In this document: positions 52,141-64,000 of the stretch, one piece after another
Layout of the letters: each line of letters opens with the position of its first letter
Position numbering within the stretch: the first letter of the stretch is position 1
Assembly: GCA_028023455.1 (NCBI GenBank)
Contig: JAQFVV010006311.1
Span: 62,001-126,000, forward strand
Length of the DNA: 64,000 nucleotides
Direction: 5' to 3'
Source of the DNA: Epiperipatus broadwayi
Taxonomy: Eukaryota; Onychophora; Udeonychophora; Euonychophora; Peripatidae
Position numbers and translations under genes: made by a program
The notes under the pieces: generated by a model
Database searches by the model: none
What the model was told of the DNA's origin: nothing
What the model saw: the letters and a program-made list of their open reading frames with translations, nothing else

Positions 52141-52507
52141 ATGGAGTGGCCAACTTTTGTGTTCATAAGATCTACTTTTTATTTTTAAAATGTGTTTGCG
52201 ATGACTTGTTGTCATATGCATCGACTTGTTGTCATATGCGTAGTCTAAGTGGAGAGAGGTGTGAAATACGTACTATTTTTATATATCTACCTAGTGAAAA
52301 ATAACAATCATTTAACTCAAATTAGCTACTTTACATCAAAATTAAAAATATTATTTTAAATAATGATACGGCTTAGTGGTCTTCACCTATCTAGAATTGG
52401 AAAAAAAATTAGAACAAAAACAAAAATAACAAAAAAAACTTTAAAATCTTGACTTAATTTGTTTCACTCTTACCCGACAGCTTTTGCTAGATTGTTGGAC
52501 ACCCCTG
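52141..52507. mobile_element. hAT-like miniature transposon
   Basis: The right end, read inward on the minus strand, is CAGGGGTGTCCAAC, a classic hAT terminal sequence. The left end is atggagtggccaac, matching 11 of 14. Total 367 bp with no ORF. An expected 8-bp target duplication is not clear (aaaaatat against gtatattt). A direct duplication of gacttgttgtcatatgc lies at about 52204-52239. Confidence 0.5.
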
Positions 52508-52880
52508 GTATATTTGATAATTTTTAAATTTTAACATTATATTGAAGTATAGCTTCTTTTTTTAAAAAATTATATCTTATATTAAAAATTTAATTAATAG
52601 AATCAACCCATTATAACTGTTAAATTATTGTCATTATTAATTTATTGTAAAAAAGATATTTCTTAATGATTTGTTAGAATAATTTTTTACTAAACAAAAG
52701 TAAATAATAAAAAATGTACTTTTCAATATATTTATTATTAAAAATAATAAAACTAGTAATTCAAAAACTAAAAACTGGAAAAGTGACATCTATGTGTACC
52801 CATAGATTTTTCTTGTAATATATTTATGTTATTCCACTAGTAATTGTTTTGAACTTTTATTTATTTATTTTTTTAAAGTG

Positions 52881-52973
52881 TCATAGCATCAACCGGGACG
52901 TGAACCCGCAACCCGGGCAACTGCCTGCAAGTGCAAGGCAGTTGCGCTGACCTCTCGAACACCAATGTAAGAC
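52881..52973 (-). mobile_element. tRNA-derived SINE head, class II, second copy
   Basis: On the minus strand: A box tgttcgagaggt (52950-52961), B box ggttcacgtcc (52896-52906) and the downstream tgatgctatga shared with 37934-38023. Between the boxes is a perfect 9-bp stem, gcaactgcc with ggcagttgc, around an 11-nt loop. Confidence 0.75.
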
Positions 52974-53760
52974 ATTATTGAATGTTTCTGTGAGATTTAT
53001 AAATGTGAAGTAAGATTTTTTTTATTTGGCGAAACAGCTATTCAAAAAAAATATTCAAATTTAATTTTCTTTTGAAAAAAAAACTATTACTAAAAGAAGC
53101 AATAAAAATTTTGAATCATTATAGTCATTTTTTCTTTCATTCTGTACTCTTTTTTTCCATAAAAAAATCCAATAAAATAATCCAATTATTCTACCAAATC
53201 CCTTTTCAAAACAATAAAACAAATATGTATTAACTTTTCTTTCTTTTTCACTAGATTTCTCAGCAATGGTCCTCATCATGCTAATTGCACCTATGATTTC
53301 CATCATTTCTTAATTCAAATTAATTTTCAGATTGAAAAGTCATCTTTCAATATTTTCACCAACACTTTATATGAAAATAAGATTGAACTTATTAAAGTTC
53401 TCAAACAAAATTAATGTTCTAGAACTTTTTTCTAAAAGAGTCACAACTGTTGTAAAGATCACTTTCCTGATTTATTAATTAAATAATAAACATGAACTTA
53501 TTCTCTTAAACTATCATCATCTTCCATAGTTTTCATAAATTTCATTAATTGATGGAAATCCTATTATTTTTTACACTTTTAGCTATTATTAAATAATCTA
53601 TTGCAGCCTTATCTATTTCACTTTATTTTTGTATTAATACCAGATGGAGTTTAATATATTATGTAAATCATTCTTCCTATCTTTTTAATACATCCATTCT
53701 CTCCATAATTTCTTTTTCTGAAAGCAACTTTCCATGCATTAAAATTAAATTACTATTAAA

Positions 53761-54165
53761 ACAATAGCGACTTAGTGCCACCTAATGTGAGAATATTGTA
53801 ATCAATAGATACTAGAAGATTATCTAATAGCTATTCATCCAATATCCTCAGATTAGTTTCTAGCTTATGGCATTCATCAAAGAGGAAAATAGTTTTTTAA
53901 TTTGGGGGTCATAGCTTTATAGTTAACTAAAAAGGTAAAATGTAGGTGCTATAGGGGATGCAACGGATCCAAAGAGAGATCTAAGTGTATTGCTCCTAGA
54001 TCCAAGGCTCCTCACTGAAAAAAGCATTGGATGAGAATGTATTAGATAGAATTAAATGTATAGACTTTTCTATTGATTGGTGTAACTTGCACGAGATAGT
54101 ACTACTGTGTGCAAAAAGTTGCCATAGTTTTAAAAATTTGTGTAAGCATAAGAAAAGGAATCATA
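53761..54165. repeat. Second, degraded copy of palindromic family A
   Basis: The left part (53770-53885) matches about 43515-43630 (atccaatatcc, agattagtttctagctta). The right part (53970-54040) carries the inverted section (agatctaagtg, gatccaaggctcctcact), and 54138-54165 matches gtgtaagcata with following bases. It is smaller and more diverged than 43405-44435. Confidence 0.65.
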
Positions 54166-54908
54166 TGAACTTTTTTGTTGTTGTAATTTTAAATGTTTTT
54201 TTTAAATAAATAAAAAATAATAGTAACTTGGTTGTTAGCAAAAAGAATTATTCCATCTGTAATTTTAAATTTATGATTATTGAATTGATTTAATTTAAGA
54301 TTTTATTTAGTTCATATTTTTCAAATATTTAACTTGGCATCATATTATCACAACAATATATATAAAACTAATCATTAAAAAAAACAAAAACACTGAATAC
54401 TATTATTCCAAAATCTTTGATTTGTTTCTTTTTGAATTGGATCATTTTATGAATAAAAAAGCAAGTCATATATTACATGACATTACTTTTATAAGTTTGA
54501 GCTATTGGTACACTCTCTATATTAAATTTTATGAATATGAATAAATTCATACAAATAATATTTGTTACTTTAAAAAGATTGTATTAACTGAGCAATATTA
54601 AAAATAATTTATTAGCAAACATTGTTTTAAAAAGATTAAAGAAAAAATAAATAAATAATATTAAATGTAATTTATTAACATAATTTACCAGTGAACATTG
54701 CTTACAAAAATGAATTTATATAAGAAATTTGCATTGTATGCATGGCAGAAATTTCCATAATGAAAAGCTATGCCCAATTTTTGCTGTTTCATAAATTTGT
54801 ATTCTTTAGGCATACACATTGAAAAGTATCTGGATATTTAATAATTCACCGTCATTGTTTTGTTTTCTTTTGTTTGTTCTTTTTTATTGTTGATGATATT
54901 TTGAAGAA

Positions 54909-55296
54909 AAAACATTTAATACTTGAAAATTTGAAATATGCAAGTTAATATGAAAAGTTATATGAAAAACAAAATTTATATTAATAGCACTAAGTTAGCT
55001 TTAGGTGTATTCTCATTAGAATCATAGTGCAGAATAAAACCTCACAGTTGAGAGTCCAAAAATATAGTGGTGGAGAAATATGAAACATAATTTGCATGCT
55101 GGGACAAATTTACATATTTCTCCACATTTGTATTCTCAAATGCGATGTTTTATTCTGCACTATGATTCTGATAAAAATCCACGAAAGTTAGCTTAGTGCT
55201 ATTAAATATAAATTCGTTTTTTTCTTATACCTTTTCATATTAACTTGCATTTCTCAAGTTTTCAAGTATTATATAGCTGTCATTGGATAAACATTT
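54909..55296. repeat. Foldback palindrome with flanking 9-bp direct repeat
   Basis: Arms 54920-55085 and about 55108-55268 are inverted copies with moderate divergence (gcaagttaatatgaaaag, aatagcactaag and gaatcatagtgcagaataaaac are common). aaacattta occurs at 54909-54917 and at 55288-55296, about 20 nt past the right arm. No ORF. Confidence 0.75.
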
Positions 55297-56790
55297 AGTG
55301 TAAAATAATGAACTTTTTGCTTTTATATTTCATACAAAATTGAGAATCAATAATGGATAAATTGACTTGACTTTTTAACAATTCAACTTTTTCATAAATG
55401 AGTTTTTCTATATAAATTATAAAGTGTGCATGTATTTACTATTTTGTAATATACTAAGACTTAATACTGAATGAACATTGGACATTTCAAATAAATAAGT
55501 GAAAGAGGCAGAATTTTTGTGTCTTTATGCAAAATTTAAAAAAATATATTCAAATATATTTTTGAATTTATATATAATACAAAACAGCTTCTAAAACTCA
55601 GGTATCTATATATTATTGCTTTGTTTTGCTTCATGATAACTATGCCAGTGAGATAAATATTTAGAATAAAATGATACTTTGCTTTTTTATATTTCATACA
55701 CAAACGAAATCATTAATTAAAAAATTGACTTGATTTTCATTGCCATTTGTTTTAAACTTTTAAAATAGAATTACAAATTATTTGCTTTTATTTGCATACA
55801 AGATAAATAATAATTCATTTCTCTTATTTTCGTACAATTTCTTTATGTTCAAACTAATAGTTTTGATTATACAACATTCTTTAATAGATGTGTAAATATG
55901 CAACATATTTGTCATTATATATAAATTAACAAATGTTATATTAATTACATATGAAATTAAAAGGGATTTGAACTCAGATTTTCAAGCTCCCTACAGCTAT
56001 TCACTCTATTTTATACAACCAAGACACATGACCACATACATGTGAAAAAGATAAATGATTTCCAATATACATATTTCGTGCTAAACCAGCACTCAACAGT
56101 TAGTTCAGATTATCATTTCCCACACACACATATAATCAGTGCTCAGTTTATATTAAGACAGCAAACCCCCAACCTTCAATGAATAGGCTTCAATCTTCTC
56201 TACCCTCCAACTCTTCAGCCAACTATATCATTGAAATCTGATAATAGAATGCTCAAAGCTCTTGTTGATGCCAATATTATTGTTATACCCATATTGACTT
56301 TAAGTCATTCTGACCCCTCGTATATAGGACCCACAGAAGATAGATGGGCAGAATACAGGTTAACTATGTAATATTTAAATACAAGTATATTGTCTACACT
56401 GAACTTAATGGAATGAGAAAGGATTTAAACAGACTTTCAAGCTCCCTACAGCTATCAACACTATCTCATACAACCAATACACATGGCCGCATACATGTGA
56501 AAAAGATTACATACACATTAATGAACATTTGATATATTTATATATTAATATACTTAAAGCTCTGAAGAAGATTGTTGTGCAGTCAAAATTGTTAGCATAC
56601 ATATAAAGAAATTGCATGGAAATAAGTGCATAAGTGAGGTGATTTATATTTATATATCATACACAGTTGCAATTTAATATATATTATTGACATAGATTAT
56701 GAAAATAATTGACCTGATTTTCTTAACAATTCAATTTATTCACAAAAAAATATGCAATGGAAATTATGCTCTTTGAGCAAATGTTTTTGA
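55285..56790. repeat. Three dispersed copies of an AT-rich module
   Basis: A module with tttttgcttttatatttcat, then attgacttgactttttaaca at about 55310-55395 recurs at about 55675-55745 and about 56650-56745 (attgacctgattttcttaac). Spacings of roughly 370 and 1000 bp are interrupted by family-B sequence. Confidence 0.4.
55955..56510 (-). repeat. Family-B SINE, one full copy plus a second head
   Basis: 55960-56400 is collinear with 33983-34445 (tttcaagctccctacagct, aaaaagataaatgatttcca, ctccaactcttcagcc, gccaatattattgtta). 56405-56510 repeats the head region again, ending in gtgaaaaagatta. B-box-like gggatttgaactc lies near 55972. Confidence 0.7.
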
Positions 56791-57559
56791 TATATTATGA
56801 TAGCTGATATTTTATGCCTAGATAATAAGATATTTTTGCAATATTTTTATCCATTCTCATTTTTTTTGAAAATAAACTTTCAACATATAATTGCAAATTT
56901 TTTGTTTTTATATGTTATGCATGATTAACAATCAATGTGCATCCACATACTTAGTTCAAAAATCTCTTGTGGAGATTCAAAATCTGTGGACAATATCAAA
57001 CACTATAATATTTCCTTGTGCATATATATATAGTGTAGACATTTTTAATATATTTATATGCAATGAATATAAAAAAAATTACAAATTTAAAAATTATATA
57101 GTATATATATTAAAACATTAATAAAAATTAAATAAACAAAAATACTGTGCAGTAGACAAAGATATTCACATATGTATATAAAAAGCACAGGTATTAATCT
57201 ACAATAAATATAAATATTTAAAAGCATTTTTTTTTTATTATTATTTCTGAATTTTTAATTGCATAATTAAAGCAACTTTATTGTACAAAAAAAAAAAAAT
57301 GTTTTATAAAGAAATTTATATCTGATAAAAACTGGATATTTTTTAAAAAAATTGAATCATATTGAATATATTAGCAAAAGAATTTTAATTTTAATATTTT
57401 TTAGATTTATGTATATACATTAAGATATTAATAAAAAAATAAATTACTAATTTTTTAATATTTTTTTAATGATGAAAATTCTTTATCAATCAACTGTAAA
57501 ATCTTCGATTTTTTTTTCCATATATGCTCTACCTAGAGGTAAATCACCATACCCTGGAC

Positions 57560-58345
57560 CAATATGGTTGTCAGTCTGGTTAAGAGTGCTGGAATCATTT
57601 GGGGGCAATTGGGAATAAGCTCAAACATTGGGACATTCATCAACTAACTGTTCTGTCAATCCTTCATAATAACCCCAATTGTTCTCAAGGTTAACAATGA
57701 ATACATCATCAAACGCTTCAAACTATGGAAGCTTGAGGCTAAATATTTAGACTTTATTTTAAAAATAAACATACACTCGCTACCAACTAATGAATTCCTA
57801 GTAAATAAAAGAGAGCTTAACAAAATACATACTCAATGTCAAATATGCTGTAGTGCAAGTGAAACACTGCAGCACTTCCTATATGAGTGCAAAACTCTAC
57901 AGCAGTATAGATCATTAATCAGCTCCTAGATAATATCATATAAGGATAGAATTTTCAATATTCAAGATTGTATTCAGGCAATAAGAGTCTCTATCATGCT
58001 GAATTATTCACTGTGGATCCTTAGGTACAATGTCACGTTTGGTAGAAATTCAGAGAATCTACTTAATGATTTGTTCGGTATTATTAAAACAGTGAAAGCA
58101 AGAGAATGCAAAGTTTCCTATGCTAAACTCCATGATGACATATGGAAGCTATTAAATATTCTTGTATCTCAACCAATCACAGCAAATTTGTAAAATCATC
58201 ATTCTATAATAATTAAATGTTCTTAATTAATTTTTTTCTTCAGATAACCCTAATACCAATTGTATTGGTCATATCTTGTCACCTAAGTTGCAAGTTATAA
58301 TGTACCTTTTTTTTTTTTTTTTGGATGAATAAAGTTCATCATTGA
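57560..58345 (+). mobile_element. 3' end of a second LINE (5'-truncated, decayed)
   Basis: One plus frame (57693-58193) reads LWKLEAKYLDFILKINIHSL, then CQICCSASETLQHFLYECK (C-x2-C-x8-H-x4-C at 57837-57890), one internal TAG (57927-57929), and continues to VSQPITANL and a stop at 58193. Upstream, another frame carries LGAIGNKLKHWDIHQLTVLS, so an indel lies near 57690. The CCHC box after the RT is typical of several LINE clades. A poly-T run and ggatgaataaagttcatcat close the element. The sequence differs from the 6296-9341 LINE, so it is another family. Confidence 0.85.
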
Positions 58346-61300
58346 ATTAAAAATAAAAAAACTAAGAACATGAAAACAATATATTTTTTAAAAAAAATAA
58401 ACTTGAAATCAATATATTTTGCAAAGAGATATTAATTGTAAAACAAATATTACATTTGAAAACATGAGAACAAATCAAATTCTATCATCATAAAGTGAAT
58501 TACAAAATCAGCAAGCACAAAAATACAAGAAGTAAATCATGTAATTAATAAGAAAGTAATAAATCTCAATAATTTCATGAGAAACTGGAATCTAAAATGA
58601 TACAAGCAATAAATACATAAGAAATTTGAATCTAAAAAGGTATCAATCAGTTTCCACATACCTGTTGACAGCAATAAATGCAAATACATAAAAAAAAAAT
58701 TAATTTGTTTACAGCATGAAGACCACAAAGGCTAAACGTTCATTTAATAAAAATGTAAGTACTCATAATTGTCATTATTTTCACATTGCACTACTGGATG
58801 ATGCTGTAATGATAGAACTCGTGACAGTATTTGATCAACCATAGTTTAAATGTTTTTAAATTCACAAATAAAGTTTTGAAAAAAATGAGGCACTTCTCAT
58901 AAACTTTTCCAATTATATCTAAATTAATTTCTTGATAAAACTCAATTCACTGCATTCCTCAACAACACACATTAAAATTCACCTTATATAATGTTTTCTC
59001 TAGAGACTGAAACCATTTTGGATTTTTTGCCTATTGAAAAATATTTGTTTTTTAATGATTGTAAATTGAATTAACATCTAAATAAATTATTAGAAGGTTT
59101 TCTTTTAAAATCTATGTGCTCAGTAAACTTAGTACTGTCACTTTAGGTTTATTTTCAAAATAAATAAATTTATTTTTTATGTATATAAACATATTGCTTT
59201 TTCAATCATTGTCTGACATGAAAATATGTCATGTGTGTTTTCTAAATAAATAATGATTTTTATATTTTCAAACATATTATACATATATGACTTTTTAGAA
59301 AAAAATGAAATTGATTAATCTTATTCTAATCAAATTTGGTATGTGTATGACTGCTACACATGCAAGCAGCATCAAATTCTCATCAAATGTTCTTTTACCA
59401 CTTTTTTTATAATATTCATTTTTTAAATATCAATTTTAAAAAAACTTATAAATAGAATAAGTTTACATTATAAATAGATGAAAATGGTTATTTTATTTTT
59501 AGATACTTACTATTTCTTTGAATAAGTGTATCCTTTTGTGAAATTCTTCTAATGAAAAAAAAACTTTTAAAAAAAAAAATCCACAATAGAATCTTGTAAT
59601 AGTGTATGCACTTGCATATGTTTTAATTTTGTCATTTTTATAAAATATTTTAACCATTTTTTTTAATGATATGCATAATCATTGCTTTTTAAAGGTTATA
59701 TATATATTATGCTTTGTATAATCATTGCTTTATTTTAAAATAATTATTAAAAGATATTTTTTAAAGGGATATATATAAATTTATTAATTTAATATAGGAA
59801 AAAAAAAAGAAAATATATTTGGTATAACAAACTAAAATAATCGTCAAAAATAACTTATACTGCAATCATTTCTCTAGATTATAGCTATTTTTCTCCTCCC
59901 TGGTTATGCTGACACCTATTCGTAATAGCTAAAAAATAATTTAACTATTCAATGATTGAAATCCATGAAAAAGAATGACCATGTCAGATCTATAGAGAGT
60001 ATATGCAATGATTAGTGTTAATGGCACATCTACATGAATAACATTTATGAAATTAAAAGTGAGAGAGAAGATATGACATATAAAATAAAAATGTTGTTTC
60101 AAATTTTTAAAAAAAAATATCCAAGAGATAAATATTTTACCAGGACCATGATTTATCACTAATAGATACTTTAAAAAAATGGCAGTCCAAAATAAAATAA
60201 TAGATGTATATTTCTATGGCTTTGAATTTTGGAATAAAAAGGAGTGAATAGATATTGAAAAATACTATGTGCATATTAATAACAAATCAATTCTTTGTCA
60301 TACATAATGTATGCTAAAATAATGGCAGCTTTCTATAGGATAAACAATTAATGATTATCACATGATAAATTTAAATTCCAATCCCCAAACCAGTTTCTAA
60401 ATTTTGAATTTATCATAGGCTTGGAACTCAAAACTGAAAGTAATAAAATATGTTATTATAAACATTTCAAATCAAAAGATATAGATATCTATGGCTAATA
60501 AAAAAACTGAAGCATTAAAATATGTTACTTAACTTTGTTCAAACAGGTTGGGCACAGATTCAAACCTTAATTGTTTTAATTTTTCAGACTTTTGACTTGA
60601 ATAGTAAAATTTATGTAACAATGATAACTGCATTATTTTCAGCTTTGAATTTCAAGCTTCATTGATAAAAATCAAAACCAAAAACTAGTCTATGAATGAG
60701 GATTTAAATTCACTATCATGAGGTAATCACTGATTATTCAACTTTACTGCAAATGATACTAGAATAGAGAGCAACTTCCATATTCCATGGATTGGAGAGT
60801 TCACAATATTAAAATAGGAATTAATATTATTCATGAATTATGACATCCACAAAGACTTAAAATCAATTGATTTAAATACTATCCAATCTTTGCAGCTGAA
60901 TTTTAAAATGCTGGCCAATTTTCTTCAATTTTACATATACAGAATTGTAAACAAATTTATAAATGTAAATAGTTTTATTCAGTAAAAATACGTACATATA
61001 TACCTAAACATTATAAATAAATAAAGATATCAGAAAATTATGAATGTTATTTCATCCATTCTCCTCAGTGTTTTCTTTTTTTTAAAAAAAATATTGTTTA
61101 TAAGTTCTCTTTTTTTTCTTATTTTTCAAATAGTCCAATATATTTATATTTTGTGAATAACAAAGTTTTAATAACAGTCTGATAATTTCTTTTTACAAAT
61201 TCATAATTTGGGAACTTTAAAATTTCTACTCTATGATGTTCAAAATGCTAAAAAGTGTATCTTTTCATTTTGCTAAAATAAAAAGATTGTTATTAGTTTT

Positions 61301-61636
61301 TCTTATGTTTAGTGGAAGCCCAAATTTTTGTTATGTGACTAAGCTAAGGAGACAAAAATATTTCATGACAGCTTTTAAACAAAGATAAAAAATTTAAACT
61401 TTGGAAATTCCTAAATACATATAACTATTGAATCTATTTTTCATTTTAAAAAATTTAGTACATTTAAAAAAAAAAAAAAAAACAGAAAATTTTACATATC
61501 TGACTATTGTAAAAAAGCACTATTTAATTTCATAATACAGTAATTGGTTTTCTTGAATATAATATAACCAAACATTGGCATTTTTTAATTCAGTATAAAT
61601 TTTAGATTTATAAAAAAAGGATGAACAGCTGCAACT

Positions 61637-61785
61637 GCTTCTTTTTCCTTCTTCCTCCTCCTCCTCTTCAATCTTCTTATTATTCTTCCTTCTTCTTCTT
61701 CCTCATCATCATCTCATCATTATTATTATTATATCATTATTATTCTCCTTCTCTTCTCATCATCATTCTTCTTCTATACCAAATT
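61637..61785. repeat. CTT/CTC/ATT pyrimidine-rich microsatellite
   Basis: Mixed (CTT)n, (CTC)n, (CAT)n and (ATT)n triplets on the plus strand; the mirror composition of the tract at 5742-6294, but unrelated in order. A 73-codon ORF across it is low complexity. Confidence 0.85.
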
Positions 61786-63073
61786 GTGTGGAATAGTTAC
61801 AATTTAATAGAGTTTTTAAAGTTTAAATACTGTGATGAATAAAGCAAATTTCCATAGGAATAATCTAGGCATTAAAATATTGAGTAGTACTTATTATTGC
61901 ATATGTATATAATTTTTTTCTAAACAATTTTTATAATATACATTGATATTATTAAGCTTCATCAAGTTAACATTAATTCATGTCAATCATATTCTATCTA
62001 TTCATACATTTTTCAACATGACTTATAGAAATAGTTTACAAAAGAATTAGTTAACGATCCTCCCACCCACCTAAATATTAATACAAAGTGTCTTCCTTAA
62101 ATAATTAACTTACAGCTGCTATTTAATTAGGATAAATAAAATTCATTTATTATTCTGAAAAGCCCAATTAAAAAAATATAATAAACTTTTAATTTATTGT
62201 ATATACAAATACTACTTTTTGATATCCATCATCTTCTTTCATTAGACTTGAAAACAGAACCATAGAATTAGATGTGGAAATATGTATATATATCGTTTTT
62301 CAAATTGTCATATTTTTTTTTTGCTAACTATAGTGGATAAATCATGTCTTCATACAATATTTTCCAATCTGTTTTTTTTTTAAACTTTGAATTGACATTT
62401 TTCATTTTTATTATACAGTTAACAATTGTATATTATCTATCTTTTTTAATTTCTTATAATTCAAAGATACAAAAATTGTATCTTGTATTTTTTTTTACTT
62501 TAATGAAGATTTAATTTCTCTAACTTTTATCATTTTGCTAGAGGTTTAACCAAAAGAGCAATTTTTATTTCATTTTATTTTTTTTACTACGATTTAAATT
62601 TTTTCTTAACAATAAAAATCAATTTTTTTTTATATAATAAATTAATTAAAAAATATATTTACTTAAAAAAAACCCCTAATGATTCTAAATAATTAATAAT
62701 AACTTTGATTTTTTAAAAAAATATGTAATTATTGTAATAGTTTATATATATCATACTTTAAATATATACCCTATACATATTTTATGAATAGTAAGCATTG
62801 ACTGTTTTGAATTATAATGCATAAATTGTGTTTTAATAAAAGCTAATGGTTGTTATATTTCAGCTGTTCTGCATTTCAGTGAATAATCATTAAAATTGCT
62901 TTTTATTTGTAATTTTTATAGACTTAAGATCCTTTGAAAAATAATGGATCAAGAGTTTACTGTATTTACAATAATGATTAAATAATTAAATAGTATTTTT
63001 CTTCCTCCCTTTTTTTATTCAAACACATGTTTACCCCTATTAGCAATGGATCTTTATGCTAAGCAAGGATTTG

Positions 63074-63119
63074 CCTTAGTAATCATCAATTTGTATCCTT
63101 AGTAATCATCAATTTGTAT
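63074..63119. repeat. Perfect 23-bp tandem duplication
   Basis: ccttagtaatcatcaatttg plus tat occurs twice head to tail without a mismatch, so it is a recent event. Confidence 0.9.
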
Positions 63120-64000
63120 CCATTATTTTGATTTACAATTGATTGTTTACTATTATAATCATTTTTTAAAAAATTGAACTTTTTTTTTTAAAAAAAAAAA
63201 AAACAGCAAATGGCATTTTTTCAAACTGTCTGCCATTTTGTAAGATTGACATGTCATATGATATTGACATCATCAAATTCACCAGCATAAAAAAATAAAA
63301 TAGTAACATTCATTCTAAAAATATACAGTATAGTGTTTATCATTATACTGCATACAATATTGTTTTAATTATGGAATTAAAATGTAGCTAATGTACTTTA
63401 TGATTCAAAATCTTGCAAGACAAACACTACTTTCATTTATTTTATATCCAAAGTAAAGAAGATGTTCATCATTAATGACTATAAAAACAAACAAAAAAAT
63501 GCCAGTTTGATTCAGTGTAGTAAGTAATCAAAAATATACTGAGGCATATACAACAACAAAGTGTATTAATATTAAATTTGAAATGTGAATATTAGCTATA
63601 ATCAATTTTTATTGATTAAAATTCTTATGTTATTTTGCCTGCAGAAAAAATATGATCATCATAATTGTAAAATATTTTGAAAAAGAAAAAAAAACAAAAC
63701 CTGATTTTGTGCATTACACAGCTAATAATCAATTTTATATGATCAAAAGTTACTAAATATAAGTTTAAAATAATTATTTATTCAATTTTAAATCAATAAT
63801 CTCATAATTTCTGACTGACATTTTCAAGATAATGTTTTTATTGTAAATGTATAAAATATTAGTAAAAAAAAATTAATCATTTACATTATTAAAACCACAG
63901 CAGCAAGTGTACAACATAGTTCTTTATTTAATTTAGACTATATGTACATAAAATATAATAAAACTGTTTGCTGCTTTAAATATAAAAAAAGCACTGGAAA

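Larger units (their letters stand above)
45025..64000 (-). other. Sequence upstream of exon A (probable POMGNT1 intron)
   Basis: No further POMGNT1 exon was recognised, so this is probably intron or 5' region. It holds palindromes, SINEs, a hAT-like element and a LINE end, listed separately. Stretches 45030-46400, 47850-51600, 58350-61600 and 61800-64000 are AT-rich with nothing I can assign. Short ORFs there (for example 50113-50337 and 59941-60159 on the minus strand) look random. Confidence 0.5.

Noticed and set aside
58537-58728. Possible upstream POMGNT1 exon with a CAG|GTATGT donor-like site on the minus strand at about 58663
   Set aside because: The translation ending at this site resembles no part of POMGNT1; single donor-like motifs are common.

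Overview
The window is animal nuclear DNA: very AT-rich, dense with poly-A/poly-T runs, and carrying one recognisable host gene split by GT-AG introns. That gene, on the minus strand, is POMGNT1 (protein O-linked-mannose beta-1,2-N-acetylglucosaminyltransferase 1, family GT13). Nine consecutive exons between 45024 and 5075 join in one open frame of 933 nt (311 codons). They cover most of the luminal stem domain and the first part of the catalytic domain. Exons for the N-terminus (cytosolic tail, membrane anchor) should lie above 45024 and exons for the catalytic C-terminus below 5075; I could not find either inside the window, so the gene runs off both ends. POMGNT1 is, as far as I know, absent from Drosophila and C. 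elegans, so an invertebrate outside those groups is likely. A mollusc or another lophotrochozoan is only a guess.

Layout, in transcript (minus) order: probable upstream intron 64000-45025; exon A 44959-45024; 9.0 kb intron; exon B 35831-35944; 8.9 kb intron; exon C 26769-26886; 7.9 kb intron; exon D 18686-18912; 3.4 kb intron; a compact cluster of exons E to H (15332-14439) with introns of 133, 312 and 114 nt; 9.3 kb intron; exon I 5075-5147; and at least 5.1 kb more intron.

The long introns are full of mobile-element debris. A non-LTR retrotransposon (6296-9341, plus strand) has lost its frame several times and abuts a 550-bp purine-only tract. A second, 5'-truncated one lies at 57560-58345. 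tRNA-derived SINEs belong to at least three families. A 2.7 kb element (23268-25983) has 47-bp terminal inverted repeats enclosing nested tandem arrays. There is also a hAT-like miniature element, a 33-bp minisatellite and a badly decayed minus-strand element relic (38.8-42.7 kb).

The most unusual signal is the number of long palindromes. At least seven loci (401-704, 1797-2300, 13088-13380, 43405-44435, 46409-46922, 47472-47785, 54920-55268) are inverted duplications of about 300-1000 bp, built from unrelated sequences. Two are head-to-head SINE dimers. Three (near 401, 47472 and 54920) share one architecture: a 9-14 bp direct repeat, arm, loop, arm, a 20-37 nt unpaired tail, then the same direct repeat. 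Repeats of variable length look more like target-site duplications from LINE-type retroposition than from a cut-and-paste transposase. That suggests, as inference only, mobilisation of hairpin RNAs.
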